Assembly (NCBI GenBank): GCA_032622095.1
Contig: CP136061.1
Coordinates: forward strand, 46,941,797 to 47,005,796
Origin: Siphonodentalium dalli
Taxonomy: Eukaryota; Mollusca; Scaphopoda; Gadilida; Siphonodentaliidae
Length of the DNA stretch: 64,000 nucleotides
Direction of reading: 5' to 3'
A program made the translations under genes and the position numbers. A model generated the notes under the pieces. The model ran no database searches. It worked only from the letters and a program-made list of their open reading frames with translations, and was not told where the DNA came from. Positions 1 through 12,400 of this stretch are shown piece by piece (the first letter of the stretch is position 1; every line of letters begins with the position of its first letter).

Positions 1-50
1 ACCCTTTGGCGGGTGAGTACGTCATATATGATGACATATCCATGGGTGAA

Positions 51-304
51 CAAGCCTTGAAATAGGGTGTCTGTCATTTGCATAATGAGGTCCCCAGAGG
101 GTGAATTTAGTGATGCTACCCCGCATAGCGGGCTAGCATCACCAAATTCACCCTCTGGGGACCTCATTCTGCTTACACCTCGGCAGAATGAGGTTCCCAG
201 AGGGTGAATTTGGTGATGCTAGCCCGATATGCGGGGTAGCATCACTAAATGATCCCTCTGGGGACCTCATTCTGCAAATGACAGACACCCTATTTCAAGG
301 CTTG
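51..304. mobile_element. hAT-like palindromic MITE with 8-bp TSD (family F1)
   Basis: The element begins CAAGCCTTGAAATAG and ends with its inverse. Most of its 254 bp is fold-back, built from modules with AATGAGGTCCCCAGAG. It is flanked by perfect copies of TGGGTGAA (43-50 and 305-312). The homologous sequence near 15760 lacks it, confirming the insertion. An 8-bp duplication is typical of hAT elements; there is no coding capacity. Confidence 0.85.
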
Positions 305-535
305 TGGGTGAATATATTTTTTGCAAATAATCTGAGTAATATTATAACATTGACCTATTGTAAAAAATAAATCATACAAACAACATTATTAAAAGCATGA
401 ATCAATGTAAATAATACAAATAATATCCATCTGCATTATATATATGAAAGGTTCCCATTTAGGAGACTATTTTTCGAAGTTATTTGCACAGTAACATATT
501 ACACTAGATATTACCCTAGATCTACCGTAAATGAT

Positions 536-742
536 ATAAATGTCATTCCCCCCGCCATCCGTATGGAGACATAAATGTCGTTCTAACCGCCTAAAGGGAT
601 GGAGACATAAATGTTGTTCTACCTGCCCAAAGGGATGGAGACATAAATGTCGTTCTACCCGCCCAAAGGGATGGAGACATAAATGTCGTTCTACCTGCCC
701 AAAGGGATGGAGACATAAATGTCGTTCTACCCGCCCAAAGGG
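536..742 (+). repeat. 36-bp minisatellite, 5 units plus a partial
   Basis: GGAGACATAAATG recurs at 565, 601, 637, 673 and 709. Each unit ends in CCCAAAGGG, the element's own right terminus. The unit is homologous to the 35-bp unit at 16001-19427. Open frames across it in both directions are a by-product of repetition. Confidence 0.9.
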
Positions 743-800
743 TTATGTAGCATTTAAAGGTGGTGTATCTCTTCTGGGCCACAATTACAACAACATCATT

Positions 801-1192
801 TTTATAAACCCTATCTCAAGACTTACAGATAGCTATTTATAAACCCTATCTCAAGACTTACAGATAGCTATTTACAAACCCTATCTCAAGACTTACAGAT
901 AGCTATTTATAAACCCTATCTCAAGACTTACAGATAGCTATTTATAAACCCTATCTCAAGACTTACCGATAGCTATTTATAAACCCTATCTCAAGACTTA
1001 CAGATAGCTATTTATAAACCCTATATCAACAAGACTTACAGATAGCTATTTATAAACCCTATCTCAAGACTTACCGATAGCTATTTATAAACCCTATCTC
1101 AAGACTTACAGATAGCTATTTATAAACCCTATCTCAAGACTTACAGATAGCTATTTATAAACCCCAATCTCAAGACTTACAGATAGCTATTT
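801..1192. repeat. 35-bp minisatellite, 11 units
   Basis: AAACCCTATCTCAAGACTTA recurs every 35 bp from 806 (806, 841, 876, 911, 946, 981, 1016, 1054, 1089, 1124, 1159). The unit at 1016 carries a 3-bp insertion. Its sequence is unrelated to the array that ends at 742, although the period is nearly the same. Confidence 0.92.
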
Positions 1193-1610
1193 TGTGTGAA
1201 TAAAACACTGAAAAACTAATGATTGGGGGTATTATGTTTATAAAGGCATAATAACGTGGTATATTCCTGATATAACCGAGCAAAATGAATCGAAATGATA
1301 TTTTGTCATGATGGAGATCGCTAACAAGACAGAGTACCCCCTAACTTTTCCATAATCTTGCCAGAAGTTTGTTCTAAAAATAGCCTGTAAAACTGTCAAG
1401 AAGTGTTGAATGTATTACGCCAGACAAAATCGAAAGAAAATCATTATTAATAAATAAAATGTGTCCTCGATTCATATCTATTATTCTCGTAAAATTGTCC
1501 TGAAAAGTTAAATGAATTTCACAATACAAAATCGAAAGAAAATCAATATTAATTAACAGAAGTTTACCTCGATTCATATTTATCGCTTTATATCATGGAA
1601 TCAATATAAC
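1193..1610. repeat. Gene-free stretch with diverged direct repeats
   Basis: Segments around 1437-1480 and 1520-1600 share AATCGAAAGAAAATCA and CCTCGATTCATAT, and a third copy lies at 2300-2360. They flank the fold-back at 1611-1786. No gene was recognised. Confidence 0.5.
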
Positions 1611-1786
1611 AATAACATGATTTTTGAGGGCGTTATGGTTTATTAACGGCCCGGCTGGAATGATTAACAGCCCAAGGGCCTATTAGCAGCCCGAGACGAA
1701 GTCGAGGGACGCTAATAGGCCCGAGGGCTGTTAATCATTCCAGAGGGCCGTTAATAAACCATAATGCCCGATGGAATCATGTTATT
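1611..1786. repeat. Long imperfect palindrome (fold-back)
   Basis: AATAACATGATT and GGGCGTTATGGTTTATTAAC on the left are matched by the reverse complement on the right, ending ATCATGTTATT. The centre is near 1696. It could form a stem of about 80 bp; no TSD could be assigned. Confidence 0.75.
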
Positions 1787-2549
1787 ACTATTATTACCAC
1801 AGTTTTGGACATTTGACCCATTTGAGTATTCAGTGGAATAACGAAGTAGATTAAGAGAGAAATATTTTCAAGAACATTTAAATTTGATATCATTTGACTT
1901 GTCAGCTGACACAGAGTCTCGAAAATAGGACAGGGAAAAAACCAGCATTGAAGACGAGTAACAAACAATGAGAGGTTGACAGCTAAAATTATTAATGCAT
2001 ACTTACGCTTGATACAATAATTTAATCATATAGCGTGAATTCCAATCATAAAACCACTATAGTGTCGGGAAAATCGGATACATCTTCCCATTATTTTCTT
2101 GAAATAAACACGCCAGATCGGAAGTTGAAGGGACGTAACTCGCGCGATAATAAACGAGATCTAGTTTCCGGGCCGCGGGCCGATAATGAACTAGGCTTCT
2201 CATTATCGCCCCCCTGTTTTGGTAACAATACACTATTTGGAACGCCCCGAAAAACATTATCAATGGCCTAGAGAACGCCCTATAAAGTGGTAATAATATT
2301 AATTAATAGAAGGTGTCCTCGATTCATAATTATTATCTTATACCATGGAATCGATATGAAACTTGTTACGATGAGATAGACTATCTTTAAACAACAGAGA
2401 CAGCAAAATTTGATCAGTTGAAAAAAAATGATATGAATATATGGTGCAAAAGTTTTTCAATATAGTATGTGACCTCAATTTATTAAAAAGAAGATATTGT
2501 AAAAAAGAGTGAGCATATATGTGAGAATAATAAAAACGTTTATATCTGC
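1787..2549. other. Gene-free intronic stretch
   Basis: No gene recognised. It contains a GC-rich imperfect inverted region near 2105-2215 and the direct-repeat copy at 2300-2360. The short open frames here have no family features. Confidence 0.5.
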
Positions 2550-2553
2550 TTAA

Positions 2554-2760
2554 CCCTTTCAGTGCCAAGTCCGATTATTGTATCAAGCCATATTTCCTTG
2601 ATCATTTTTCAAATTTATTGATTATAATAATGTGATACATTGATGGAAAGAGCTCTTAGAGCTCTTTCATTCAATGTATCACATTATTATAATCAATAAA
2701 TTTGAAAAATGATCAAGGAAATATGGGTTGATACAAAAATCGGACTTGGCACTGAAAGGG
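2554..2760. mobile_element. TTAA-flanked hairpin MITE (H type)
   Basis: TTAA (2550-2553) then CCCTTTCAGTGCCAAGTCC on the left, and GGCACTGAAAGGG then TTAA (2761-2764) on the right. The 207 bp form one near-perfect hairpin centred on AGAGCTCTTAGAGCTCT. The TTAA duplication and CCC/GGG ends are piggyBac-like. A shortened relative lies at 9050-9132. Confidence 0.88.
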
Positions 2761-2764
2761 TTAA

Positions 2765-3329
2765 TGTATGTTTGTCAAGCTTTCAAAGGGATGATTTTGA
2801 CTTAAAATAAATCTGACATTTTTAAATGTGACAAGCAATATTTTGTGATAGACGATGGAGTGACACATAAATACTTCACCATTTCTCTCATCGTATGAAT
2901 CTGGTTTGGCTGTTAAACAGGATATACAGGTATAGTATAATATTACATTAAAATGTTGTTTCTTCTGATAAGGTTGAATTCATAAATACTATAGAAACAT
3001 TGCTGGAAGGTATACCAGAAACCCAATTTTTTTTATTTTAATACTTTTATGTAAACTTTTTCTCATGCTTTAACTAACAAATTAGTTAAATGACCCATTA
3101 ATTAGTCTATTTTTATCAAATTGTACAATCTAAATCACCTAGTAATATATAAAATAGGATACTGCTTATTTTTTTTGGAAAAAGTTGGATGTAAATCTAG
3201 CACTTTTAAATTTTTTATTGACATTATGTATATATAAAATGTGATGTTTGCCTCTAGCAAGAACTGCCAATCAACTACAATATCTTGATACTGTAGTCAT
3301 GTATAATGTTTAGTAGCGAGGTGACGTAC
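2765..3329. other. Intron sequence downstream of exon 29
   Basis: AT-rich, no recognisable repeat or exon. The next family-predicted exon, encoding the MEDSLM-type motif, was not found here, so it lies left of the window. Confidence 0.5.
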
Positions 3330-3456
3330 CTTTAAGCAGCAGCTCTCCCCTTGCTTTGAATGCTGAGAACTGGAAATTCTGTGAACTCCAATCATTGATG
3401 ACCTGTTTGAGTTTGGCTTCGATATCTTTTTCCTTTACGGCTGAGATGCACACATC
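3330..3456 (-). CDS. DNAH5/8: Dynein heavy chain exon 29
   Basis: Entry phase 0, exit phase 1 (127 nt, residues 1549-1590 plus one base). It encodes [16 protein letters not shown] and ends GELLLK, the conserved early linker. Donor GTACGT; acceptor follows TGATTTCAG. It is the last exon in the window. Confidence 0.92.
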
Positions 3457-6400
3457 CTGAAATCAGAGAACAAGGAATGACTGACTGAGCTTTCATGATG
3501 GGAGCTGCGCTGGTGCAGCATTAAAGATACTGTGCCAGTGCATTCTCTTATATATGCAAGTTACATATCCCACAGGGGGCCTCACATACATAAGAGAATG
3601 CACTGGCTTACAAAGTCAAGGTAAAGACAAATAGTAAATAATTCCTTAATATGATTTCTTCCAATCGTTTAACACTTTCATGATGGTAGCTGCGCTGGTG
3701 CAGCATTCAAAATAATGTGCAAGTGCATTCTCTTATATACAAAAGTCTCCCGTGGGGAGCCTCACATATATAATAGAATGCACTGGCTTACAAAGTCAAG
3801 GTAAATTCTTATATATGCGAGGCTCCCTATGGGAGACTCATATATATATATAAGATAATTCATTGGCACAGGGTTTTCCCAAAATTTCAGGAAGCTCCAG
3901 TCATGGAAGGGATAAAGAGTGAAGCTTAAACAAGTGAACCCACAAATATGCAAATCAGTTATAATTATAAAAAGATGACCAAAGATTCAGACAAAACCTT
4001 AGAACAACTTCTAAATTTGTTAAAACTAGTGCAAGTTGGACTGAGGAGCATCCATTCTCCCAAAGCACTTTTAATGACAGACCAAGAGACAATTCACATA
4101 AGCTGCAGGTGACCTTGGACTGATAAGAATGTGGGGAAAAAGATTTATGCAAAGGGTGGTCAAACCGGAGTTAAATTGTTGGATCTGAATCTCAAGACCA
4201 ATCCAAAACACTAATTGGCACATTATTTTATGAACTGAAATTTGTCAGTATATATCATTCCTTTAATTAAAGGTGAGGCAGATCACGATGGGCAGATGTT
4301 TAACCCATACCTTGGCATAAGTTATTAGCTATTTTCAGCTTGGATTAAAAAATAAAATTCTTTTGAAAAAGGGCCATAAAACCTCTTTAAAAAAATCAGA
4401 TCAAACCCATATTCGAACTCGATCTGTATTTTGGGCTGAGAAACAAATATACACAAAATTTGGTTCTGATCGGACAAATTTGTGTCGATCAGATAAAAAA
4501 ATATTTTTGAGTTATTGAGTTATTGACTTATTCTAAGTCGAAAAAGGGCCATGAGTCTGTAAAAAAAAAAAACTCAGATCAAACTCATATTAGAACTCGA
4601 TCTGTATATTGGGTTGAGAAACACATATACAAAAAATTTGGTTCTGATCGGATAAAAAATTATTACCCAATATGATAAATATGAAAAATTACATAAACTA
4701 CAAAACAGTTTTGAAACTGAAAGTCAATCGACTTGTTCTGAAATAAATGATATTGATATACTTGATAGCCCCCCCCCCCCCCCCAGCTCCCCTGCATTAA
4801 ATAATAAGAATAATCACCTCAATGTCTTCTTTAAACTGTAATAGTGGAGCCTTCATCAGATCTCGGAGTAAGAAATTCTCTGACTCAACGTCGAATGAGT
4901 GGCTCGTTATATTAGAAATCCTTTCCCAATGTCGACCCATCATGGCTTTGTTCGACATCATCTCCAGGAGCGGACAAGTCTCATTGAAGTCGTCAATTGT
5001 TTTACGCAATTCCTCATATGCCTGCCATTCCTTCAGTGCTTTTGGTAACTTGCGGCACCTATGGGAAAAAAGTAAATAGTGTAAGGGTGTGTTGAAGGTT
5101 ATGAAAGCCATATTGCTTCTGATTTGAGTATGGTATTTAAAATAACATGGTTGAGTCAACGAGTGTAACCTTGAAAAGCCCACTGTCCATTTCAGGTCGG
5201 AAAATATGGTGTTGGATATTTGTAAAGGTCCCCAGAGGGAGACTAATTCTGCATGGCCTCATCTGCTATGGGAAACCTAGACACAGATTTATGTTCCCAG
5301 ATGGTGATATGTGCAACCCATTGTGCACCTCGATTATGCATTGTGTCATCTGCCAATTTGGGAATATAGAGAAACTAATCTAAAAAAAGAAATGTTCTTT
5401 TTAACTTTCTAAAGAATCTAAAAAAACTTGCTAATTTGATGATAAAGATACTTTCTAGAGAACATAAGGCCCAAGCAGAATGTCCCCAAAGGTAATTTAG
5501 TATGCCAGCCCACTATGCAGGGTAGCGTCACTTAATTCACCAACAGGGGACCTCATTCTGGAAATGACCAGCACCATATTTTGAGGCTTGGTCCATTTAT
5601 TTCAAATATTTTCCATGATTTATCTCCCTGGGTGGGGGCAATATTACATTGAGCGCCTGAAGCAAGTCGGTTCTAATTCAAACTGGGACTGTTTCGGTTC
5701 TGAAAATAACTCCAGTACATGTAAGCGATAAATTTAAGCTACAGAATCCGACATAAGTCAAACCAATGAGCATTTTGGCTGATATGTACTCATACAAATC
5801 AACAGATTGTAAAACATGAGCTAGAATAAAACTTCTAATAACAATGGCACAAATACCAAATACAGAAACCAATGTTCTTATTTTAATACTTTTGAGACAA
5901 GTAGACCAGAAAGGATTATTGCAAAGGACTATGCAGTGGATTGAAGGCCGTACCATGTGGAATCACTATAATACAACCGGCCCCCGGACCACAAACCACG
6001 TCGAAGGGTGGCACAGAAAACTACTTCAACTGACTGGTGGCGGCAGAGTTCAACCACAGAGAAGAAAATATCGGGCGGTCAACGCGTCTCTTAGACATTT
6101 CAAGAGAATATTCAAGGAAAACGAGATCGACGTTGTAGAATACTTAGATTCAATCGCTAAATTAGTTCGCCATTGAGCTTTTTGTTAAAGTATTGTCGTG
6201 TATTTGTTATATGTTTGTTATCTCCTTGTATGTATTTTATTAATTATTTTGCATCAATAAATAAATAAAACATGACATAGATTATTTCCTGACATCAACA
6301 TTGAATCAGCACCAAAGGTTCCAAAACCCTCGTTCCCAAATTGACAAACCATTAAAACACTACAAAAAGAGAGGACAAACCATTAAAACACCAAAAGAAA

Positions 6401-9400
6401 AGAGGAATAGACTATAAGCGGCAAATGATTGAAGTAAGGGATTATTGCCACCTCGTGTAGGTACCCCCGGAAACAATAGCCGTCGGCAAAGTGAGATGCT
6501 CCCTCCAATTTAACCCTTCAATAGACTGGAGCGTCTTGAAAATTTGCGAAACCCTGTGCCAGTGCATTCTCTATGTATGTGAGTCTCCCATAGGGAGCCT
6601 CGCATATATAAGAGAATACATTGGCCCAACAATATTTACCTTAACTTTGTATTGGACTGAGTGTCTTGTCCAATATGACTTTTCACCACAACCTGGACTC
6701 GTACAAGATAAATACATACTGTACACAACATTGTATAATAACTTTATTTATACCACGATCGCCTATCTTACTATATAAATAAAGCCATAGGGGGCCTTGC
6801 ATATAAAAGAGAATGCATTGACCCAACAATATTTACCTTTACTTTGTAAGTCAGGGCACTCTTTTAATTATGCGAGGCACCCTATGGGAGACTCACATAT
6901 ATAAGAGATTGCAATGGCACAGGATCTTTAATGCTGCACCAGTCATCAAAGGGTTAAAATTAAAATTGCCCACCTGTTTTGGAAGTCTATGAGTTCATTG
7001 TTAATTTTGTCGATGTCGATTTCATTCCACAGAACATCGTAGTAACCGTTGACATTCTCCAAGACGGTGTTATAAAGCTGATAGAGTTTCTGCAGCAGGT
7101 TGAGCTCCTTTTTAATCTTCTGGAGTCCAGGGTACTCTGTGATCTCTAACCCGAACAGCTCCTCGCCACCAGAATAGGTCACATATTTACGATAAAGTTC
7201 GTCAAACTGAGCCTGGAAGATGTTGAGTCGGTCTGATGCCTCTCTTGGGGCTATTCCATCCTCCATAGGTCCACTGAAAATGTATCACATATTATTATCC
7301 ATCCCTTTACTAACGCCTTTTCTGATTGGGCAAAAGCCGCCATGTGATAATACGGGAAAAAGTCATATTGGACTCCAGAATGTCATATTGGACTCCCAAG
7401 TGTGCAATATCACTTTTTTATCGGGACTCGGTGACGTCACGAATTAACTCTATTGCAAAATTAATTGGTGAAATTGTGATGCGCGTGCAACACTGGTGGA
7501 TTTAGCAGACGTTTCACTTCCACATTGAGTTTTTTTTCACTTCCGTGTTTACTTCGAAATCATGCTTTCTGATGATCAAAATGCAGGCTTTTATAGAGAA
7601 TTAAGTGGTGACAAATACCAAAAATAACCACAAAAGTTTTATTCCCAAAATTTTGATAAACATAGAGATTGATAATAAAAATGTCATTATACAATGTTGT
7701 GTACAGTATGAGTTTTTCTTGTACTTGTCCAGGTTGTGGTGAAAAGTCATATAGGACTCGACACTGCGTGTCTCGTCCAATATGACTTTTCACCACAACA
7801 TGGACTCGTACAAGAAAAATACATACTGTACACAACATTGTATAATAACTTTATTTATACCAGGATTGCCTATCTTACTATATAAATAAAGCCATCTGTT
7901 TAAAATTTACATTTAATCAACACCTGTTGATTAAACGTGCCTACTGTTGATTAAACTTAAACTACAGATAATAAAGAAACTTTCCTGAGATGAGGCCTAA
8001 GCAGAGTGAGGTCCACAGGCCTAAGCAGAGTGAGGTCCACAGAGGGTGAATCTAGTGATGCTATCCCGCACACTAGCTAGCATCACAAATTTTACCCTCT
8101 GGGGATCTCATTCTGCTTGGGCCTCATCTTTGGAAAGTATCTTTATTATCAAATTAATTTTTTTTTAGTTTCTTTAGAATATTCCTTTTTCAGTCGTACA
8201 CACTAAATCCAGGCTTGACCCTCATCATTTAGTGTACTAGTCATTGGTCTAACTACGAGACATTTAATATTTCATTTTTGTTTTTGGAGACTTGCCACGA
8301 TACGATACTAAATTTTGAAAATCTGGGTATCAATGTGATTGATGGTTTGTGACAATGACCAAATGAAGCACTAACATATCATAGTATGTAGTATGGTGAA
8401 TGTCAAGATGACACCAACAGAGGTCAATTCATAAGTTTGGGTCATACTGAAAACCGGGGCTGAGGATGATAACTTAAAATGTATATAACATTATACAGTT
8501 ATCGCATTATTTCGAGGTTGACACGAGGAATTGTCAACCCGAGTAAGTCAATATTCACCTCGGCCGTAGGCCGAGGTGAATATCGACTTCCAAGGGCTGA
8601 CAATTCCTCGTGTCAACCAAGAAATAATGCGATAACTGTTTTATTATATGAAACACGCTTTGATTGGACAAGACGTTGTGACGTTGAACGTCGCTGGGAA
8701 AATCCTATCTATTTTCAGGTCTGATAATAAGTTATGTTAACCCCTGAAGTATCTGACGTCACTCAGAACTGTTATTAACCTCTTGTTTAATTAATGAGGT
8801 GAATATCGTTAGATATCTCGATATTTCGTTACGTTTTAACATAGGAATTGGGGAAGAAACTTATGATCATATAATAATATAAATTCTCACCTGTTGTCGT
8901 AATCGCTGACAAAGCAGTTGGCGTCCTTCACAAACTTCTCAACTCCAGACAGCAGATTAGATTTAAACTCGGGTTGTATCACCAGTAGATGTTCCTGTGC
9001 TGTCTTCGACTGAAATTTTAAAAATAAACTTGGTGTAATCATTATTTAACCCTTTCAGTGCCAAGTCAGATTTTTGTATCAACCCATATTTCCTTGATCA
9101 TTATCCAAATTTATTGATTGGCACTGAAAGGGTTAATAACCCCAAATAATAGATAATTTATTTACAATATAATATAAATGTGATGAAGTATGAGAGGGAA
9201 GAAGAGGACCTTATGAAATTGAGGGCCATTTTCCATAAAGTTTTATAAAGCGATTTCTCCATAGTTTTTCAAGTGTTTTCAATTCAAGATCTGCAAGTAA
9301 GAATTCAGTGAGCAGAAGATTGCCAATGAATCAAAGCTGTTCAAGTACACACCACTTTTCAGTCTATGATAGGCCATTTGTCAGATTCCAGCCTATTTCA

Positions 9401-12400
9401 TGCATTTATACCTGCACAAGCCTTGAAATAGTGTGTCTGACATTTGAAAAATGAGGTCCCCAGAGGTTGAATTTAGTGACACTATTCCACATAGTGGGCT
9501 AGCATCACCAAATTCACCATCCTTCTGGGAACCTCATTCTGCTTAGGCCTCAGCTTCTATGGGAGACCTAGGATCAGATTGAAGTTCCCCAGTTGGTGAT
9601 GATCACCCATTAATCACCTTGCTTAATATGGAAATTATCTTCTGAAAATTAGGGGATATAGAAACAGAACAGAAGGGAAAATTCAATAAAAATATGTTAA
9701 TTTGAGACAATAGAATTTCACTCTGTAGGGACCTCATTCTGCAAATGTCAGACACACTGTTTCAAGGCTTGTTCCTGTGTTAACCTCAAAGATCCTTGAT
9801 AAATTATTGCCCTTGATTATTGAGTTTGGTCATAAAATCATATAAAGTTTATCCGGGATAAAGAAAAGGTGCAACCACAAGATCTTATGACTGTTCCAAC
9901 CTGGAACATTTGTTCCTACCTGTGAGCCGAGCTTTGTCCATCCATAAGACAGTGCATCCACCCTTTCGGCATTTCCATCATTAAATGTGATGTTGTATTT
10001 ATTCAACAAGGCATAGGATTCCTCAATCGGCGTGACTGTCATGTCGACCTTTATCTCCATCTCACGAATCTCGACCAAGGACGCCATATGGGAGCGGACA
10101 TCATCAAGATCTTTGACTGGGCGTGACAGCCTCTTTGTGAGGTTTTCGATAGTTTCCATCAGTTCGTCCATTTCTTGTCCACATTTCTGATTGAGTGCCT
10201 TGGCGTAAGCCATCTTCCATTTCTGCACCTCGACATTGAGTCCGAGTTTTAGGTCGTCCGTCATCATTATAACCGGTCCCACTCTGCTCGATGCTTCAAT
10301 CTCTTCAATCTCAATCTCAAGTTTCTAAATACGAATTAGATTAGATTAGATAATTTATTGGTAATGGTATATATCAATACAATTCATAACCTACAAATTA
10401 CACTAATATACATTTAAATGAGCAATATAAATATGGATATGGATGGAACTGTTGACAACAATAAATTTTAATGGTAATTGAGTGGATATATGTTCAATGT
10501 TCAGATGTTTAATGATAATCCATAATAGATTGAACACAGTCACTGCCAAAACCCATTCAATTACATGCAAAAAAGTACCAGATAACTCATAGTCAGCAGT
10601 GAAAGTGTTAACAAATAAAATTTAAAAAGATGGTTCATTAGTGATATTTAACATTTTATACTGGTCAACATTTATAAATAAATATACCACTACAAGGGAT
10701 AACACCAAAAGGACAACAAAAAATACCTCTTATTTCCAGTGGTCCCAATACATATGATGAATTTAATTATGAAGACTGTCCAGTCTTAATTGTTAAGCCA
10801 TTAAAAATGAATACATTCTCAATCTCCAGTTTCTAAATGCGAAATTTTAAGTAGAGTAGTAATTTTAGTAAAAGTTAATGGCGAGTCAGGTATATGCCAT
10901 AGCAGACCCCGAATCCAACATCCGAAAAGCTACCCTCATAAATTATACAAACCTGGTAGCAACTCATGGCAGCTTCTATCTCTGACATGATCGGTTTCGT
11001 CGCCATAAACTCCTTCACGTTGTCATCAACCTCCTGTAAATAATGGACTATGTTTAGGTACAACGTCGTATGATCCCTACTATAATAGTTTGTATAAAAA
11101 TGCTCAATGAATTGGTCTCTTCTCTTAATAAAGGCTAATGGTTTCCGTGCAGGTTACATAAAACAATATATGACTACGTATACCACGCCAGCATGTGAAA
11201 TGAATTTAAGCAAGTATAGCTATTCGTGTACTGATTTTTTGTGATGCCCTTTTGGCACCGGAATACCTGGGGTCCGATTTCTCAAAGATGTCATAAACCT
11301 GCTATTGTAGGACATGTTGATGTGGATAAATGTGATATCGGAACCCTGAATTTATGTCCCCACGAAATAGCCTTTTTATACGAAATGACTAAAAATCGAG
11401 GCCAACAAAATCAAAGCCATTCACAGTAAATGGATTCTCCCATTTAGTTATAAAAGTATACATTGGAATGGTCTGAGGAAAAATAAGCAGAAGTCAGATA
11501 ACACAATTGCAGAAGGAGTCCTATTCATTGGTATGAAATGTTTAGATAGTAATTTCAACAAATGTTTGTCTGAACATTTTGTAGAGAATGTTTACTCATC
11601 AATGAGTATTTAGTATAGAAAGGGTTAAAAGGGTACATGAAGTTATGTTGTACATGTAACATTGTAATTCAATTGAGTATTTGTCACTAAAAACAAGCAT
11701 TCTGATTGGCCGAGAGCGGCTAACTTCAGTTTTCGATTCATCGACATCGGCCGCTTCAGCGTGCATCAAATCTGAATGTAGCACAGTAAAATTTCATTGG
11801 CGCATAACGGAGTAGCGAAACGAGCACACCGCGCATTGTTGTCTATAGATACCGTTCATTGGCCGCTTTAGTGTGCATCAAATCTGAATGTGGCACGGTA
11901 AAATTTCATCGGCGCAGAACGGAGTAGCGAAACAAGCCAACCCGCCCCACAGGAAATTGTTATGGAGCAGTGTTCCGAGTAACGCAATGAACAAACCCAA
12001 CGAGTTGTGCACGGTGACAACGGCAAAATGAAAGTTTCGATTCATGTCATGAAAATGACTAAATGATACTTTCTATACAGTTTTTTTTGCAAATTCCTTG
12101 CTAGATTGAATTACAATGGAGATAAACGTACCCTGTTTCGTTGTACATTCTGGGATTTGAGCATGAAAACAGTTTGTGAACTCGCCGGCAAGCTGGCTCA
12201 TTCACAAACTGTTTTCATGCTCGAATCCCAGAATGTACAACTCAACAGGGTACGTTTATCTCCTAAATGTTAACCAGTTCACACACTTGTGTCATTCTAT
12301 CCATGTATATACATGAATATTTCTTGTCGTTCTTCTGTACCTGCAGCCTTGAAATAGTGTCTGTCATTTACAGAAGAATCAGGTCCCCAGAGGATGAATT

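Larger units (their letters stand above)
1..742. mobile_element. TTAA-type element M1 with internal 36-bp array and nested hAT-like MITE
   Basis: The left end CCCTTTGGCGGGT (2-14) and right end ACCCGCCCAAAGGG (729-742) are inverted repeats. The right flank is TTAT, a decayed TTAA; the left flank is cut by the window edge after one A. Bases 313-540 are unique internal sequence homologous to 15761-15980. A separate insertion occupies 51-304, and five 36-bp units precede the right end. No transposase is encoded. Confidence 0.75.

Noticed and set aside
540-842. 100-codon open frame with WRHKCRST repeats
   Set aside because: Product of the 36-bp minisatellite; the opposite strand is open for the same reason.
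4822-5079. 85-codon plus-strand frame
   Set aside because: Shadow of dynein exon 28 on the other strand.
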